Positions 10,001 through 25,000 of a stretch of 64,000 nucleotides of DNA are shown here, in pieces. Numbering within the stretch: position 1 is the stretch's first letter; the number at the start of each line of letters is the position of its first letter. The position numbers were made by a program, and so were the translations under genes. Source of the stretch: Cylicocyclus nassatus (lineage: Eukaryota; Nematoda; Chromadorea; Rhabditida; Strongylidae); contig CATQJL010000316.1 in the NCBI GenBank assembly GCA_958299035.1, forward strand, positions 27,472,012 to 27,536,011, given 5' to 3'. A model generated the notes under the pieces. That model did not search any database and was not told the DNA's origin. It saw only the letters and a list, made by a program, of their open reading frames with translations.

Positions 10001-13000
10001 TGAATTTACAGTATGAAGCAAATAAAGAATCTATCTTCATTACTGTAGGAGCACGTTAGGAACTTGCAGCATATGCGCTACTATGAAAAAGCCGTTTGGA
10101 AAGATTTTTTAAAGTATTCGGGAGAATTGTATAACAAGGTTTGTATGCATGTTGATTTTAAACACAAATTTTGCGCTTTTGTAGATATTTTCAAATGGCC
10201 TAATTAGATTTTTGACGAATATCAAAAAATAGCTGACGTTCCCGGTCTTGCCCGGCCATCTTTTTGAATGTTTAATACCTACAGCGGCATACACAGTTCT
10301 CAGTCTTTCTCGCTGCATGAAGAATCGTGTATTTGGAATACCACTTCAACTATTAAAATATCAAAAAGCCACACTCGAGCCACACTCGTTTTCTCTGATT
10401 TGGATTATTGGTTTCGATGCATGTTTATTTCGGCAGCAATGTGAAAAGCTGTTTGAAATAAATAAAAGTTTCTTTTAGGAGGATCCTTCAATATAGCGGC
10501 TTGTTTATCACGTCATCACAATGACAAAATCTTTTTTTCCTTGTTTGTTTAAGATCATTTACGACGGGTAGAAGATATTATGTCGCCGTAAGACAGCTTC
10601 TGCGCAGATATTTGCAATACACACCTCTTCACATCAAAGTTGTTTCTGCTGCTTTTGCAGGGGAGCCTATTAGCAACATAACGTCCTCTACGTGTGAGCA
10701 AAGTGAAGATTCGTAGGATTTCTTTTGAACGAAGATATGAATTTTTCACGATTTTTTGAGCCTTCAGTACGACGCAGATTTGGATGCAAACTTGCAGTTA
10801 AAGCGAAGATATGAATTTTCCACGATTTTTTGAGCCTTCAGTACGACGCAGATTTGGATGCAAACTTGCAGTTAAAGCTGCTGCGAAATTATGCAAACCA
10901 TCCTGTAGAGCTTGCATTGCTCTATCTAATGATGTCCTGGACCCCTATTGAAAGTGTGGACTGTGCGACCTATCGCCGCAAGAAGTAAGAGTGTCCTAAA
11001 ACTTATGATATATATAACCTCTGATTCAAAAAATTGCACACTACATCAAACATTCATATTTGTTCCTGGGTTTTTTCCTCAACCAAAAATCGAGAAAACG
11101 AAAATTTTCCTGTCTTCACAAAAACGGAGCTATACTGTTTTCACTCATGTAATTGTACCCTACAAGCTTTTATGAATACGACGTAAACTTTAGCTTTCTA
11201 CAAACCCTAGTTTTGAGAAATATTGTTTTTGCATGGAACACCCGAGTGAAGAGAGCTAAATTCGGTAGTTTTCGAAAACTAAGGCCTGTGGAAACTGAAA
11301 ATCTGCGGTTATACTTCAAGTGCTTGCAGTACGCAATTACATGAGTGAAACCAGCATAGCTCCGTTTTTGTGAAAACATGAACACAAAATTTTTGTTTTT
11401 TCGACTTCCAGATGAAGAAAAAATACAAGAACGGTACATGTGAGTATATGGTGTAGTGTACAATTTTTTGTGAACAAGTTGGAGATTTGTAAATTTTTTG
11501 AACGAAGATTTGAATTTTAGCGATTCTAGCATTTATTACAATTCAGAGTTTGAATGCAAACTTACAGTGGGTCGAAATTGGCGCTAACTTTTGCATACTC
11601 TCCTGCAGAGCTTGCTTTGCTCTACCGAATGGTATCCTGAACCCCTATTGAAAATGTGGACTGTATGACTTATCGCCGTAAAAAGCAAGAGTGTCTCAAC
11701 ACTTATGTTACAACCTAATATACAGGTGTCCCAAAAATGCGCCTACTGTCTGATTGTAAATAACTCCCTTGTATTGAAGTGTTTCGAGAAGCTTTAGGTA
11801 TTGTTTTGTAGCAGAGATGCGATAGGTGGGGAAATTCTCTGACCCCTTCACTTTAGGGCCGGCATCTGGCTGATCCTTTTCACCTTAGGTTGATACTAAA
11901 ATCAAGGCATAACGGGAGAATCAAACAGTTGATACAATAGCTTTTTGTTTGGAAAGGAAACTCCAGCTGCTCTTCTTCTCAGACATCAAGACTGCCAGAG
12001 GTTATCGAATCAACGGCGTTTTGTTGAAAGAACGCATGCTCTAGACCTTCTGCGCACTATGGCGTTGCCAACGAAACTCAATAGATCAAAAGGATGCCTG
12101 ATTCTTTGTATAATCAACATTTTATCAATGAATACACACTGTCTCAAGAAAACGTTGAGCAAGAGTAGAATGGACTAGCTAATGATGGATGCATGTTTGC
12201 TGACAACAATCGTACCATTTCATAATCTCTTTTCACTAGAAATAAAAACGAATAAAAGAGCAATTAGATTAATCGTGTCTCAAGCTTTTGAATCATATAT
12301 AAAAGTTCGAAAAAGACCTCTTCGTTTGAAAAGAAAATTGTCCAGAATTGGCTAATATTGTAGCTAGATAAAACTGCTCGTATCTCTCTTCACAGAAAAG
12401 CTAGGAAAAAAATGACGGTCTATGTCGATTCCTCGTGTTGTTAGCTATCGAACAATATATAAAGTGTTAGTGCACAAAGCTTTTTCAGTCCAAGAAAGTC
12501 TTGCTTCAGCGACCCATAGAAAGCCGAAGCGAGATGGAGCAAGTTAGTATTGAATATCTCCACCTCATATTGAAAAGCCACAAGTTTTTTTACCCAACAA
12601 CCTATAAACCATTAGAAAGCCCCCAAAAAAGAAATTTGACGTAGAACGTTTGTTTTTTTTCGAGCTCCCCTCTACCCAAAGATACATGGCATTTTAGCTA
12701 AAAACATGTATGTTTTTCTCAAGAAATTCCTGCGTGAGAGATGAATAAAGGTGCCTGAATGTTCAACAGTATCACCGAGCAAGACCTTGCCAGTAAACCT
12801 AAACCGTCTCTTTTTTTCTATCCTTGTCCTTTCTTTCAAAAATGAAGCACAAAGTAATTAGACAAAATTGACTGGTGAGTAGGAGTATAAAATTGTTAGT
12901 ATTTCGCTTCACGGAGAAGCTATGAAAAAAGGGACGGCCTATCTCGATTTCCCATGACCTCAGCTTTCGAATGGTATAAAGCATGTTAAAGCTTTTTTTG

Positions 13001-16000
13001 CTCTCCGGCTTTAAAAAGCACTCGCTCCGGTGACCGATAAAAGCCAATACATTGGGGAGTCGGGTGGAGCAAGCTAGTAGTAAACAACACCAGCCCATTT
13101 TTGAAAACTGGCAAATTTTTTCGCAGAGCAATCTATATACCATTCGAAAGCTTAGGAAAAGGGGATTCGACCTAGACCGTCGACTTCTTTTCAGCTCCCT
13201 CTACCGAGAGATACACCGTATTTTATCTGAAAACATGTCCATTTTCAACACCAGATTTCTGCCAAACGAAGATCTAATCACTGCTGATTATCTATCTGTG
13301 TTAAAGAGCAAGTCCTCATAAACAAACGTAGACCGTCGACCTTCTCGTAGCGCTCATCTGGAGAGCAGAAAGTGAGGACACAAAATCAGTTGATTTTTGA
13401 AGTACATAAAATTCCTCATATTTCGCGACACAGAAGACCTAGAAAGAAGTCGACTCTATACGATTTTAGTTTTCAATTGATATGTAACCTGTTGGGGCAT
13501 TTTGCTTTTAGGGCTCACTTACCCCCTTTACCTTGCAAGGATGGGAGTAGCAAAGATCCCTTTCACCTGGAAAGGGCCCGGCTTCCCCTATCGCACCTAT
13601 GTTTTGTAGAGCGAGGTTGAACTTGGATTTACAGTATGGAGCGAATCATCTATTGCTCTTTATTGTACGATTACGGTACGAACTTCGACAAGAATTTTAA
13701 GTCATCGGAGGTTATATTCTGCCTCGGAATAAACCAAACAAGCCAAAAACATACTACGGTAATAAGAGCCGCTAATTTCGGATTTGAAATTCCCATTTTA
13801 CCGTGATGCTTCTTTCCAAAGTTATCCCCAGTAAATCGTAATAACTCAACTCCCAGCATTTTTCAGAAGTGTAACCACATCGTTAAAAAAGCTAAAAACA
13901 CTCGTTAAAGCTGTTAGGTAGAATCAGCATGCGCGAAAACCCGAGTACACGATTTTTAGATTTTTTGAAAAAAATTTTGTTAGGTGTATTTAACGTTGGT
14001 TCCATATGCCGGAAGTTCTTTCCGCAATCATACAGTATTAAAGAGCGATCGATGATTCGCTCCATATTGTAAATCTAAGTTTATTTTCTCTCTACAATCC
14101 GGTACCTAAAGCTTCTCAAAACACTTCATTACAAGAGAGTTATTTACAATCAAACAGTAAATACATTTTTTGGACACCCTGTATCAGGTGAGTGCAAAAG
14201 TTCGTTCGCCAATTTCTTAAAAAGTCATAACTTTCTTTCTACCCAGTGAATTTGTTCCATTCATACTCATCCGAAAGAGGAAACGTTTGTTTTCAAAGCA
14301 GTACCTTTGCCATGAATTGGCATGAGAAAGTTTGAGGGCTAGAAGCAGTTGAAGGAAATTACTCAAGATTGGCATTTTTCGGGCAGGGTACAGAAAATCC
14401 TGGGAGTATTTTTTTCGATAAAGAAACTTTTGCTCATTACTGTAGTATCTTTTCCATAAATCAAAACAAAAAAGATCGAGAGATAGAAGCAACTAAAGAA
14501 AATTACTTTAGTTTTGCAATTTTTGAACATGCTCAAAAAAGCGTAAAAATGTCACAGCAGAGACCGAAACAATCAAAATAGGTTTTATAATTTCCTATTT
14601 CAAGATGAGCAAGTTTCGAGCTAGTTGGGAGCAATTTTGTTTTTCGTGATTTTTTCGGATTTTGGGTCTGCGTTTTTCACAAAAATTAAAATTGCTCTCG
14701 ATTAGTTCGAAACTGCTTAGCTAGAAAAAAGAGGTTATAAAACCTATGTTTATGACTAATCCGGCTTCTGCTGCTCATAATTTCAGCTATTCGCGAAAGT
14801 TGATGAGTGAAAATGTAGCATTTACATAAAGTTTTTTTAGGATGGCAATGGTACACTGGACATGCTGGTAGCTGGAAATAGCTATGCTTGTAACCAAGGT
14901 GATCTTGTGTATAATGCATTCATACCGTACGCGAGGCACTTCAACATTTTTTGTGTGCCAAGTACGACTCAATAATACTTTCAAAGTCAGGATCCATATA
15001 GTCATTGCAGGTTGTGAAATGTTTTTGCCCCGGTGTAAATTTATAAAATTTAATTTCACACAAGTTGTGGAACAACTAAAGCCTGCTGTCATATTCCTTG
15101 TTGAAAGGTTAGCATACATTATAACGCCTGGGTTGCTTTCATTAATTTAGATCGCTTTCACTGAAAGTTCCGCTGAATGTAACAGAGCCTATTGAAAATG
15201 ACAAAACCTTCCGCCTCTACTCGAAAACCATAGAAAATCTTGAAAATGTAACCAAGAAGGTAAAGAAAATTTTCAAAACGTTTGAAAAGTTCTGCCAATA
15301 AAGGATGGACCATTTTGTTTATTGATGAATTCATCAAGAATGTAATGAACGATAGTTTGGTCAAATATAGTGGCAATTTTAGACCTCTATTTCCGAGCGC
15401 CAAAGTCAAAAAGTATGTTCAGAAGGAGCCCTAGGTGCTGCGGCAAGTAATCATCAGATATCGCTATATTTAAGGAATGCAATACCGCTCATTTTTTGAA
15501 AAAACGACGCCTGTCATGTGACATCACTGTAGCGTGGCCATTCTCACTTCAGAGTGGACGAATTCATAATCCAAGGACACCATTCGACTGCGTGCGTATA
15601 CTCAGTGTGCTTATTTGCACTCACTGGGCAACCTACCGTAAGCAAACGCCTGAAACAGTTTGTGGAATCTGGCCTCCTACTGTGTCCAAGCGGACATTTA
15701 TGTAGCATAAAATGCCCCGCGACAAGCTGAGTTGGATGGTGTTCTTAGATTGAGATTCGCTTCACCCCTGAAGCCAAGTAAGGCCACGCTGCTGTGAGTC
15801 ACATGATTCGAGTGACTTTGCATCGTTTTTTTAAAAAATGCGAGCGGTATTGTAGGTGGTTATCGATTGGCTGAAAAAGCTGTGCGAGTACTTGAGAATA
15901 CAGAATTGCCTTTTCTCGTTTTTATCGAATGGTTTAAAATGTTTTTTTTTTTCAATTTATCATCTCTGGCTCATGCAAGTCTTCCGAGCCGATTAGCATG

Positions 16001-19000
16001 TTTGATAGCTGACACCATTCTCAAAAACACTCCATAAATCAGAGCTATTTTTTTTTCGCGTTTGGTTTTGGTCTTTAAAAAGTTTGGCAGAACTTTTCTA
16101 ACAGTTTGAGAATTTCAATTCAATCAAAAAATAAAGATGATTTTCAGATATACATTGTACAGGCGTTCCCGAGCTGTGTAAACTCCTGCTCCAACATAGC
16201 TTTGCAGTACCTCAAAAATGGAAAAGCTTTACGCACAATCGAAGTGGGTCTTTAGATAGCTATCACGATTCGCTTATAACATCTTCGATGTATGTGCAGG
16301 GTCTAAAAAATACACTATGCTTGATAGCTTACAGCTTTCTTCTGTGATCTCTTTCGCCGAACTTTAGGTATAAATTTGTAAAGCTGGCTTCAGCGTAGAT
16401 AGGGTCATCGATCGCTCTTTGTTACTGTAGGATTACGTTAGAAACATTAGGAAGAATTCTGGGCCAGAAAGGACTTCAAAGATGAAGGGAAACAAGTTAG
16501 AAACTATTAAACTAGGCTATTCGCTGATTTTAAACATGAAGTCCCTACTCCAAGCTTCCTTCATAAGTATCAGGTTGTTAAGAAAATATGTCGTTTTTTA
16601 TTTGCTTGCCTCAGCAAAGTAACCAGGCTCAACCCGAAAAGGGATAAGAGATACTGTTTGATAGAGAAAAGCAAGCTCTATACTGGCGTTCATGAGTTTG
16701 AGCCATATTCGATACACGGGAATTTTGAACACAAAATATGAAAATTTCTAAATGCTCGGAAAATCGAAAAAATCGAATCTCCGTTTAAATGTTTTCTACA
16801 TACTTTCTACTCACAACCGCATACGTCACTGCTTTCAATATCAGACACCCATCTGTGCAGTTGCTGTATTTTTTCCTTGACTAAAATTTAAGAAACCAAA
16901 CATGCTCATGAATTTTAAACCAATGCTAAGCCGTTCTTGCACTTGTACTATGATACCACAACACCGCATTCTTGACGTGCAAAACTGTGAATGTCGCAAG
17001 TTCCAGGAATTGCGAAATTTCGGGAATCTCGCGGGATTTTCAAAATGCGACATTCACGGAAATTTTGCATGTATGTGAGCGGTATTGTAATTAGACGGTT
17101 TGTAGCTCATGTTTTTGAGAATATTCGCTTCAAACTGCACTGAAGGGACTGCAAAAAATAAACAGCGTTATATATGAAAAGAAAGGCAAGTGATGAAAAA
17201 GTTGTCGAATTGTGTGTAATTTTGTTAGCGAATACGAAAATACAATAGCTTTGGGAGATATCAATCAACAGATAAATGGACCCAAACCTCAATCTCTTAA
17301 TGTCATCAATTTATTTAAAAATTTTTCGTAACTCTAGTTTGGAACAGTATGTTGCAGAACCAACACACCGCTCCCATATTCTTGACTCGTATTTTTGACT
17401 TCTCCTATTATCTCAGATGCACGCACTATGCCTCCTCTTGCAAATTCTGATCATCGTATAGTCGAATTTTCAGTCTGCATGAAATTGGCAGTCATGTTTC
17501 TCCGCCGACAATCGATTTCCGAAAAGTCGACTATACTTTTCTTAATAGATATCTCGAAACCATTGATTGAATGGTTGACTATTTTCAACCAGTATGAATC
17601 AGCAAATGTCGTTTACTACCGTTTTTGTGTGACTATATACGATGCGTTTGCAAAATTTGTGCCTTCTAAAATTCTTTAACAGCCCACCAAGGTTCCTTTT
17701 AGATACGGAAGCTTTTAGCTCAGAAAGAACGTTTATTCAACTCTCTGGTCAAGTATTTGACAAATTCGATTTATAAGAAAGCATGCAAAGATGTGAATCA
17801 TTGCCTAAAAAGATTTTTGAAAACTTACGAATATAAGTTGGCTATGGAAGCTTCGTCGAAATCCTTTTTTCGATATTAATCAAAAATTGAAATCAAACCG
17901 TCATCTATCTGCCATTTCCGACCAAATTGGAGTACCTAAATACGGACATGGAAAAATCTATGCCTTAGCACGCTATTTCGCCGATGTGTTCTCTCATGAT
18001 GATCAAACTGTGCCTTCGGAATTCCTAACAGTTCCCACTGTTCATCACTGTTTTTCTACTGTCTACTTCGATCCCTCTAAAATCCGGAGGATTCTAAACA
18101 GATTGAAAGCTTCCTTTACTGAAACGTACGACGTTATTTCGCAAATTATTGTTAAAAAATGTGCTTCATCCCTCTGCACTCCTCTTGCGCATATTTTCAA
18201 CATATCATTGATGCTTGGAGAAGTGCCGCAGGTTTGGAAGGAGGCGTTGGTAACCGCGATCCCTGAAGTTTCTAACGCTAAACTCCTTTCGGACTTCCGG
18301 CCTATCAGCTTGGTACCTACTGCAGCAAAAGTAATGGAGAAAGTAGTGCGTGATAAGCTTTTGAACTGGTTTGCAAGATTCAATGTTATTCCCACGAATT
18401 AGACGGTCTCACGGCAGGATTGTCTACAATATCAAATCTCGCCGACTCCGTATTTATTGAAGTTTGGTTTCAAACAGAGGCAACTCCGTCGAGTCATTTA
18501 CATGAATCTGTCTAAAGCATTCGTCTATCATATTTTTTGTCAAAATGTGAGAGTCTTAGTTTGCGTGAAAATCTTTTGAAATGCTTTTGAAATGTCTCTT
18601 GAGATGCATCGGGCGGCTTGTTTAGGCATTCCTATCAATTTTGAAAAAAAGTTCTTTTACGCATTTTGGAGCTTGAAAATCCAATCTATGAGATAAATGG
18701 AAGTAAACTGAGAAACGGTTCCACTGCCAAAGATTTGGGCGCTTTGATTGATTCCAATTTGAATTTTTCTGCTCATATTAATAATGTAGTAAATAAAGCT
18801 TGTTCGGTTTTATTTGCGACTTTTCGTAGCGTACATACCAATAACACAATGATCCTCAAACGTCTCTACTGAGCTTACGTTTTGCCACATTTGGAATATT
18901 GTTCCGTAATATGGAATCCTTTTTTTTGGAAAAAATATTTTGAAGCTGGAAAAAGTCCAACAAACTTTTACGCGTATTTTCTGAGTTGTCACAGAAAACT

Positions 19001-22000
19001 CAATTTTATCGATATGCCAAGCTATGAAAATTGCCTCAATTCCTTAGCAATGAAAAGTTTAGAACATAGACGACCATTTTTTGATCTCGTTTTTGGTTTT
19101 TTGGGTTCTGCATAAGGAATTAAGACTTGCCCCAAGTAAATATTGGATTTTCAAATCTACAAACGAAGCGGTGGAGTTGACATTCATTATTTATTTATTT
19201 ACAGAAAGCGTTTTCGTCGGGTTTTTATAGTTTGTTTTGAAGAAATCCTCCGATGGCTTAGACTATTATCAAAAACTGCACCGCACCTCATTTACGAATG
19301 TACTTAAGCGTAAAATCAATGCAATTGACTATTCTCCTTATTGAGACAATCTGGGAATGAATAGGATTTCTCTTTTGCAGCAAGTGCTGACTTTTATAGT
19401 CTTTTAACCTTGAAATCTTTTTGAACGTTATGACTGTTGTACTAACCCATATCCTAGTTCGTCTCCGGCATTCACTTTTGCTTAGAAGCGGATCGTGCAC
19501 ATTATTCTTCCAAGCCATTGCATTTTACTGGACTTTTATTTGTTCTCTTGGGAGCGATGTAAGAGGAAGCTAAAAGAGGTTTACCGCCGAGCACGCATGG
19601 ATTCGCCCATTCGCTTTAGTGCTTCCTCTTTAGACTCGCTTGAAAGTGATTCGCTTATGGCTATCTAAGTTGCTGTTTTTTGAGTTTAGATCTACTTTGG
19701 CTGCTGGAGACACCGTCTATGACTGCTGCTTTTTTCTGTTTCGCTTTTTTTGCACTAACCACGTTCGTCAGGAGCATCTATGAATGCACAAAAAAAGGGG
19801 ACGTCTAAGCTGGCTCTTGGAAGAATAGAGCATCTTCCAATGACCTGATTTTATGCATTGGCATGAATGTTGGGAAATTAATGACTCTGCGAGTATTGTA
19901 GATATGGGATTGAAAAGAGAAGAGTAAAATAGGAGAGATCTCTGAATATATATTTTTTGATTATTAGTTGCTTCCGTAGAGCTTTACAATAAAATCGTCT
20001 ACTTGACAGCCGGAAATGCGAGACTCGCTAATCAGAGTAGAGGGTGACGTCATGTCTCCGCGAGTAGAGATAATGGAAAAATGCTAGGTAGTCATCTATA
20101 TGCAACTTTATGAGTTCTTTCTTTTTATAATAAAAGCTAGCTTTGAGCTCTTGGTAAACGGGGGTTTATAAGGTGCGCAAAGCACATTTCTACGCATATC
20201 TTTGTAGAAAGTGGGGTGTAGTGCCTGGAAACCCCTGTTTGTGAGCTATACCAAAAAATTTACAGAAAAATTGGAGGTTGAATGTACAAGGAGCTGATAT
20301 CTAAAGACGGTTCCGGACTTTGAAATCTTTAGAGAAACTTTATGATAGGTCAAAATGAAAGAATAATCCCAGGAGAATAATAAAGGAGCTGGCATAGCAA
20401 CATTTCTGTACAACTTGATACGCTATCATCTGGTGAAGAAAGTTAAACAGCAGCGTGAAAGTCAAGGGGGGGGGCTGCCCTATAGTATTTGAAGTTTTTC
20501 TTGATTTGATCTTTGATCTCTACCATATAAAAATCGGTCAGTAGTGGTTTATTGGTGCCTAATGATGGGTTAGTGACCCGGTCACGGGTGGGTTGGAATG
20601 GAAAGGTGGGGAGCAGCGGGCGGAGCTGGCGGAAAATTCAGCTAGAATCGAGTGGTTAAGCACTCGATGGGAAAAGCGGGGATTGATGGAGAAAAATGGA
20701 GTGTACTGAGCGGGACTTTGATAGGGTGGGGATAGGGATACTGTATAGAGTGGGCGCTAGAACGGAGGAAAACGGAGATTTTGGGGTGCTCGCCAAAAAA
20801 GGTGCAAAAATCGTGTTTTTGAAAATTGCGAAAGCTTTAGAACGTGTAATGTGGTAAAAATAGGTAAGATTGATAAATTGAAGATTCCGATAGGAAACGT
20901 TGAAAACTAGCAAAAATCGGTCAGAATCGAATTATCACTTGTCAGATCTGGAATTTCGTACATGCAAAAATCGAAATTCTGTAGGCACGGAATCTCGAAG
21001 ACCGACAAAATTGATACGTTAAGGGTTACGAAATCTCGGAAATCCTAAAATTGAAATTTCGGAGTTTACATGATGTCGGTTTTGTTGATTTTAGGAATTT
21101 TGAAGATTTTGCAACCTTCAGTATATCGATTTTATTAATTTTCGAGTTCTGGCCACCTCTAAAATATCGATTTCATCGGTTTTGAAGAGTTGCGTTCATA
21201 GGTAGTGTAGGCGTACGGTGAGAAATCATTAGGTTTTGATCTGATTATCAATTATGTTCTGCGAACGGGCGTCAAGGTGTCAAGGCGCCCAATATTCAAT
21301 GAAAACAGAAAACTATAATAGACATCATTTGATGCAGCAGCTTCGCGAGTTTCTTAGCAGCGAAAAAGGGCGCAAAATATCTTTTGAAATGAAAGCGAAA
21401 ATGGCTACCAAACTTTGCTAGAATCTTTTACCTGAACTGTAGCCAACGTTAGCCCTACGGAAGGAAGTTGTCATGCGAATCAAATGTGTTTTTTGTAATC
21501 AGCAGGTCCGATAACCTCTATACGCAAATTTTTTAAGAAAATGGCACCACTTAATTCTTCTCGATCCTCGCTCTTAACATTTCGGCTGATTTTGGCTGGC
21601 TGAAATATTGATGATTTTGGATTTACACGAAACTCCGCTCACAGTATTTTTCAAACCCGCTGTTAACGGAAATCTTGATTATATCGCGCTGAAGAGCTTT
21701 ATAGTGGTGTGCTAAACAGAAAAATTCAATCAAACCAGGCAAGATTGAAGACTCGTCCGCACTTTACACTGAACTTGCCTGCGTGTATTTGTAAACTAGA
21801 AACTCTGTGAAGATCGCTATCGGGCTATGCTTGAGACAGGCCCCTATCTGTTCTGTTCGACAGATTATAAAGTTACAAACTCACGTTCTCATGGATTGTC
21901 ACTTAAATTTGAAAATTGTTTATTTTGGCGAATTCCCATAATGTGCTACCAGTAGCAAAACAATGTAAATGTTGTCAGCACATTGAGTAATCCATCTAAG

Positions 22001-25000
22001 CGAAAATTTGAGAATCTACATCATACACACATTCAAACAGTTATGACTTTAAAATGTGAAAATTCTCGGCGATGTCGGCGAAGTCGGCGACTTCGCTTTT
22101 TTGCCAATATCGCCGAATTCGCCGACTTCGCCGACTTCGCCGAGAATTTTCACATTCTATTGTCATAGTGTATTCCATTGTCACAACTGTAGAAAAGCTT
22201 ATAGATCACATTAGCATAAAGTTTTAAACCAAAATCTACACAGCGTTTTTAGCGGTCATCTGCTAACAGCAGGAAAAAAATTTTCGTTCTATTAACTCAG
22301 ATACAATACCGCTCTAACGTGCAAAATTTCCGTGAATGTGGCGAAACTCCAAAAATATCGCGGATTTTCGCGAAATTCCAGAAAATCCGCGAAAATCGGG
22401 AATGTCGCGGAATTCTCGGAATTTCGCGGAAAATTGCCAGAATCCTGGAATATCGGGACATTCACGGGAATTTTGCATGTTATGTGAACATATTGTAGTG
22501 TATCGTATAAGCCTAGCTAAAAATGACTGTAGATTTTCTGCCCATTTAAAGCAGTATTTTTAGAAAATATCGATTTTAGCACTGAAACTAAAAAGAAGAA
22601 AGCTGATTATGATATTTCTCAAAAACTACTACTTGAAATAGGCAGAAAATCTACACTCATACTTAGCTCGGCCTACATTATTGAATTACACGCGCTAGAA
22701 CGGCTCAGCATTGTTTTAAATATCGCGAAAATTTTTTGTTTTATCATACTATACTCTAGTCATAGAAAAAATACAGCAACTGCACAGATGGGTTCTGATA
22801 TTAAAAGTATTGAGTATGCGATTGGGAGGTCCGAAGAAATTATTTGATTGGAGATTCGATTTTTTCGATATTCCGGGCGTTTAAAAATTTGATTTTGAGT
22901 TCAAACTTATCGATCGAATTTGGCGCAAAATCATAAACGCTAATTTATAGAGCTCGCTTTGCTCTATAGAACAGTATTTCTTTTTCCTTTTCGGGTTGAG
23001 CCTGGGTACTTTGCTGAAGCAAACAAATAAAAAACGAAATATTTTCTTGACAGCCTAACAATTTTAGGCACACCGCACCAATCATTTATTTTTGATGTTT
23101 GTCAGAAGTGATTACACTATTGAAAAAACAAAAGTTTAAAGGCAGTGAAATCAGCATGCGTGAAATTGATGCAGGACTTCTCACATTTTTTGAGTTTTTC
23201 TGAAACGACCTAGATTACAGTGGCGCTGCATGGAAATTCTACCGTAATTTCAAAAGGCGATCGGTGATCTGCTCTAAACAATATTTATGTACCCATTTCT
23301 ACAGAATATTACCTGAAATGCAGAGAAAGTTTGAGGAAAATAATCAGAGAGCACAATGCTTTCTAATTCTCTGAGCACACTTTGCTCTCTGATTTGCTCT
23401 CTGATCTTTGACTTAGTTTGATTGAGATAATCAGAGGCACCAATCAGAGTGCACAATTCTGAGACAGTATGATACCGCCGATATGCAGCAAAATAAAACT
23501 GCCAAAAAGCCCTGTATTTCTAGGACAGCTAGGTTAAGCAGTTTCCACTGAGTTTTCATATTTTCTAGCAAAACATGGAAAGCTGCTGAAGCTTCGTAAA
23601 TTTAGCAGAAAGTGCAGGGCTCTAATAATTACTGAGTATTTTTGTCTTTCTTTTATTCTCCTACACTTTTTTCTAAGAAACTGTTTGCAACCACTTACGA
23701 ATGCTTACTCTGTGCTTTGTGTAAAATCGACTAGCAAACTCAATTTCAGATAGATTACTGTTCCCAAAAATAGCGACTATTTTTACTGGCAAATGGCAAA
23801 CGATTAAAATTTAATTAAAAACTTCAAGAATTTATCCCATTGATTGCTGGTTTAATGTTACATTTTGGTAGCAAAAGAGCGCAAAACGATACATAAATCA
23901 AGCCATGGAGAGGCACTAAGCGTGAACTTGCAACTTTCGTTTCAGCAACTCAAGCAATCTTTACTGCTAAATTCTGACTCAATTAATATAAAAAGAGAGT
24001 ATTATAATAGTTGAAGTAGTCTTTGAATTTGCCAATTGTAGAAAATTTTCTTTCAAAATTGTTTTTCAACATCGTAACAGTGTACATTTTTTTTGAAACT
24101 CGTCGAACTGCAGTGACGTTAAGTATGGGTAAACAGAAGAAACACTTCGCAAAAACATCAAAATTTTTATCACTAGAACTTATGATCAGCAATCCCAGTT
24201 AACTGTTCACTGAGCTTTATTGAAACACTGGCTGGCTTACCCGACTTCGCCGGGCCCTGTTGAAACATATGGTAAAGTCTTTCCCCTATCCCTGTACACC
24301 TTTCCCTGTTCTTACTTCTACATGCCAATTCCCTGTTCCCGCTGTTTTAATAATCAGCATGCTCTATTATCCTCCTATGCCAACTCCCAGCCGCGTAGCT
24401 CAAACTTTGCAAAAAAAATCGATAAAATCGACAAAAGTAGCGGGTACTTCTAGAAGCTAATATTGTGGTCGTAATCAGCATGTCTGACTACCCCCCCCCC
24501 ATCGACTGCCAACTCCTAGCCCCAGAGATCAAAGTGTACAAAAATTGATAAATTCGATAAAATCGATACCGATCGATGATAAAAAATAGCTTATGACACC
24601 TGCCCCACTCCGAAGTGTATGTATGCAAAGTTTGGTCCGAATCGGATTGGAAGCAAAATTTCTATTAGGAACATACGTACAAGACACACAGACTGACAAA
24701 CATACAAACAGACGTTCAGCTTTATATGTGAGATGTAACTCGAAAATATCTCTGCAGCTGTATGCTATCAAACCTATGCCCAAACAGTGTTGCACCTATA
24801 TTTTCAGAGATGTAACCACAATATGAATTGACATCGAGAAAAACCAAATTGCCTCCACCAATGAGCATATAAATGACTGTAAAATATTACCATAGTTTAG
24901 TTCTTTCGTAAACACAAGTTATTTTCGGAGCGCAGAGCGCAAGCTTTCAAAGTTAGATAAGTACTTGAAATTGCTGAAAATTTGTTGTGTGTTGGTCAAA

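Larger units (their letters stand above)
16570..23058. mobile_element. F1 mariner-type fold-back split by about 5.7 kb of insertions
   Basis: The left arm (16570-16947) starts TCAGGTTGTTAAGAAAATAT. The right arm (about 22680-23058) is its reverse complement, ending TTTTCTTGACAGCCTAA. Shared landmarks are GGCTCAACCCGAAAAGG, ACTGCACAGATGGGT and CAATGCT(A/G)AGCCGTTCT. Other F1 elements are about 0.94 kb with adjacent arms, so the material between (a MITE at 16948, the retrotransposon at 17251-19345 and more) was probably added inside the element. Confidence 0.6.

Noticed and set aside
16570..23058. The inverted arms as two long terminal repeats of a single autonomous transposon
   Set aside because: No transposase lies between them; the enclosed coding pieces belong to a non-LTR retrotransposon, which has no such ends.
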